A stretch of 14,547 nt of DNA, taken from positions 1 through 14,547 of the forward strand of contig JAIEPI010000106.1 of assembly GCA_019749855.1 (NCBI GenBank), in the 5' to 3' direction. The first letter of the stretch is position 1. Each line of letters starts with the position of its first letter. A model generated the notes under the pieces. That model was not told the DNA's origin. It searched no databases and worked only from the letters and a program-made list of their open reading frames with translations. Origin of the DNA: Rickettsiales bacterium. GTDB lineage: Bacteria; Pseudomonadota; Alphaproteobacteria; Rickettsiales; UBA998. Made by a program: the position numbers and the translations under genes. Below, piece by piece: positions 14,064 to 14,547 of this stretch.

Positions 14064-14547
14064 ATGTCAGAACGTCCCGCACATAATTATTTCCTTACAA
14101 ACGATGCCCGTCAGCGCATTAATCGTTTTCTGGGTCCTGTAGCATTTAGTGTTGCCGCGGTATTAAATCCTTTTGCCGCCATTGCTGCCGCCGTCGGTTT
14201 GGTCAGTTATGAGTGGTGGCGTATGGCTCGGCTTGAGGATGAGTCCGCTAAGCGCCTATTAAACGCCACAGAAGCAGAACTCTGCCAGATGATTTCTAAA
14301 CCTGTGGGTAAGTTAAATCTCTCTGATTTTGATCGCTTTGCCAAAGCGGGGCCGGGTAGTCCTGATGAGGTAACGGCATTTCGTCGTTTTCGTGAAAATG
14401 GTGCGATAGGACTGTATTATAATCTTTTCGCAACGGCTATTGCGGTGGGTGCAACCGCATTATTTGCTGCCTCCGGTGGCCTGGCGGCCGTAGTGGGATT
14501 GATGGCAACCGCGGGATTTGCAGGAGGATTTTTCACTGCCGGAATCT
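14064..14547 (+). CDS. Orphan gene B, membrane-associated protein of unknown function (3' end outside window)
   Basis: An ATG at 14064, 7 nt after GGAG, opens a frame that runs off the right edge (161 complete codons). I do not recognise the protein. It starts MSERPAHNYFLTNDARQRIN. A first hydrophobic stretch follows at residues ~22-48 (FLGPVAFSVAAVLNPFAA, AVGLVSYEWW). Then comes a ~70-residue hydrophilic middle, including a LNLSDFDRFAKAGPGSPDEV segment. A second, Gly/Ala-rich hydrophobic stretch runs from ~120 to the edge (LFATAIAVGATALFAASGG, GLMATAGFAGGFF). The second region has small-residue GxxxG-like spacing suited to tightly packed helices. It could be a membrane protein, a pore-like or effector-type protein. 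It is 57 nt downstream of the kdsA-tail remnant and shares no sequence with orphan A. Confidence 0.7.
   Translation, partial: MSERPAHNYFLTNDARQRINRFLGPVAFSVAAVLNPFAAIAAAVGLVSYEWWRMARLEDESAKRLLNATEAELCQMISKPVGKLNLSDFDRFAKAGPGSPDEVTAFRRFRENGAIGLYYNLFATAIAVGATALFAASGGLAAVVGLMATAGFAGGFFTAGI

Noticed and set aside
13873..14142. 89-aa plus-strand open frame across the remnant
   Set aside because: It is an out-of-frame shadow of the eno-kdsA remnant and of gene B, with no ribosome binding site or sensible composition.

Overview
The window looks like chromosomal DNA of a free-standing alphaproteobacterium of moderate GC content. The gene families, the tight operon packing with 4-nt ATGA overlaps, and the gene order (ppiD-trpE-trpG-trpD-trpC on one strand, divergent from tpiA-secG-pyrG-small ORF-kdsA) all fit the alphaproteobacterial arrangement known from memory; I do not commit to a genus. 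Nothing here looks like phage, CRISPR, tRNA or rRNA.

Layout. (1) Positions 2-685, plus strand: the C-terminal end of a ComEC/Rec2 DNA-uptake channel, cut by the window edge. It converges on, and overlaps by 74 nt, the minus-strand cluster. (2) Positions 612-9049, minus strand, read right to left: ppiD (periplasmic folding factor), trpE, trpG, an unrecognised 203-aa gene, trpD, trpC, a DUF599 membrane protein and a TraB/GumN-family secreted protein. trpE, G, D and C supply the chorismate-to-indole-glycerol-phosphate part of tryptophan synthesis; trpF, trpB and trpA are not in the window. The 203-aa orphan has its own good ribosome binding site and a plausible promoter, and breaks the trp operon in two. 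(3) Positions 8999-9126: divergent intergenic region. (4) Positions 9127-13118, plus strand: tpiA, secG, pyrG, a 79-aa gene and kdsA. These cover glycolysis, protein export, CTP synthesis and lipopolysaccharide (Kdo) synthesis. (5) Positions 13119-14547, plus strand: an accessory patch at the place where alphaproteobacteria usually carry eno directly after kdsA.

The most interesting part is region 5. In place of an intact enolase gene there are two unrecognised genes, A (13164-13733) and B (14064 to the window end), separated by a chimeric gene remnant. The remnant reads in one frame from the first 49 residues of enolase (start codon missing) straight into the last 18 residues of a second KdsA, then a stop. 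The KdsA tail differs from the intact kdsA 0.9 kb upstream mostly at synonymous sites. It therefore probably comes from a diverged functional kdsA rather than from a recent local duplication. Each orphan thus sits just behind a kdsA 3' end, and each has a small hairpin over its ribosome binding site. I infer that the kdsA-eno gap is a cargo hotspot in this lineage and that two versions of the locus were joined end to end by illegitimate recombination at the eno/kdsA junction. If so, an intact eno should lie just beyond the right edge.
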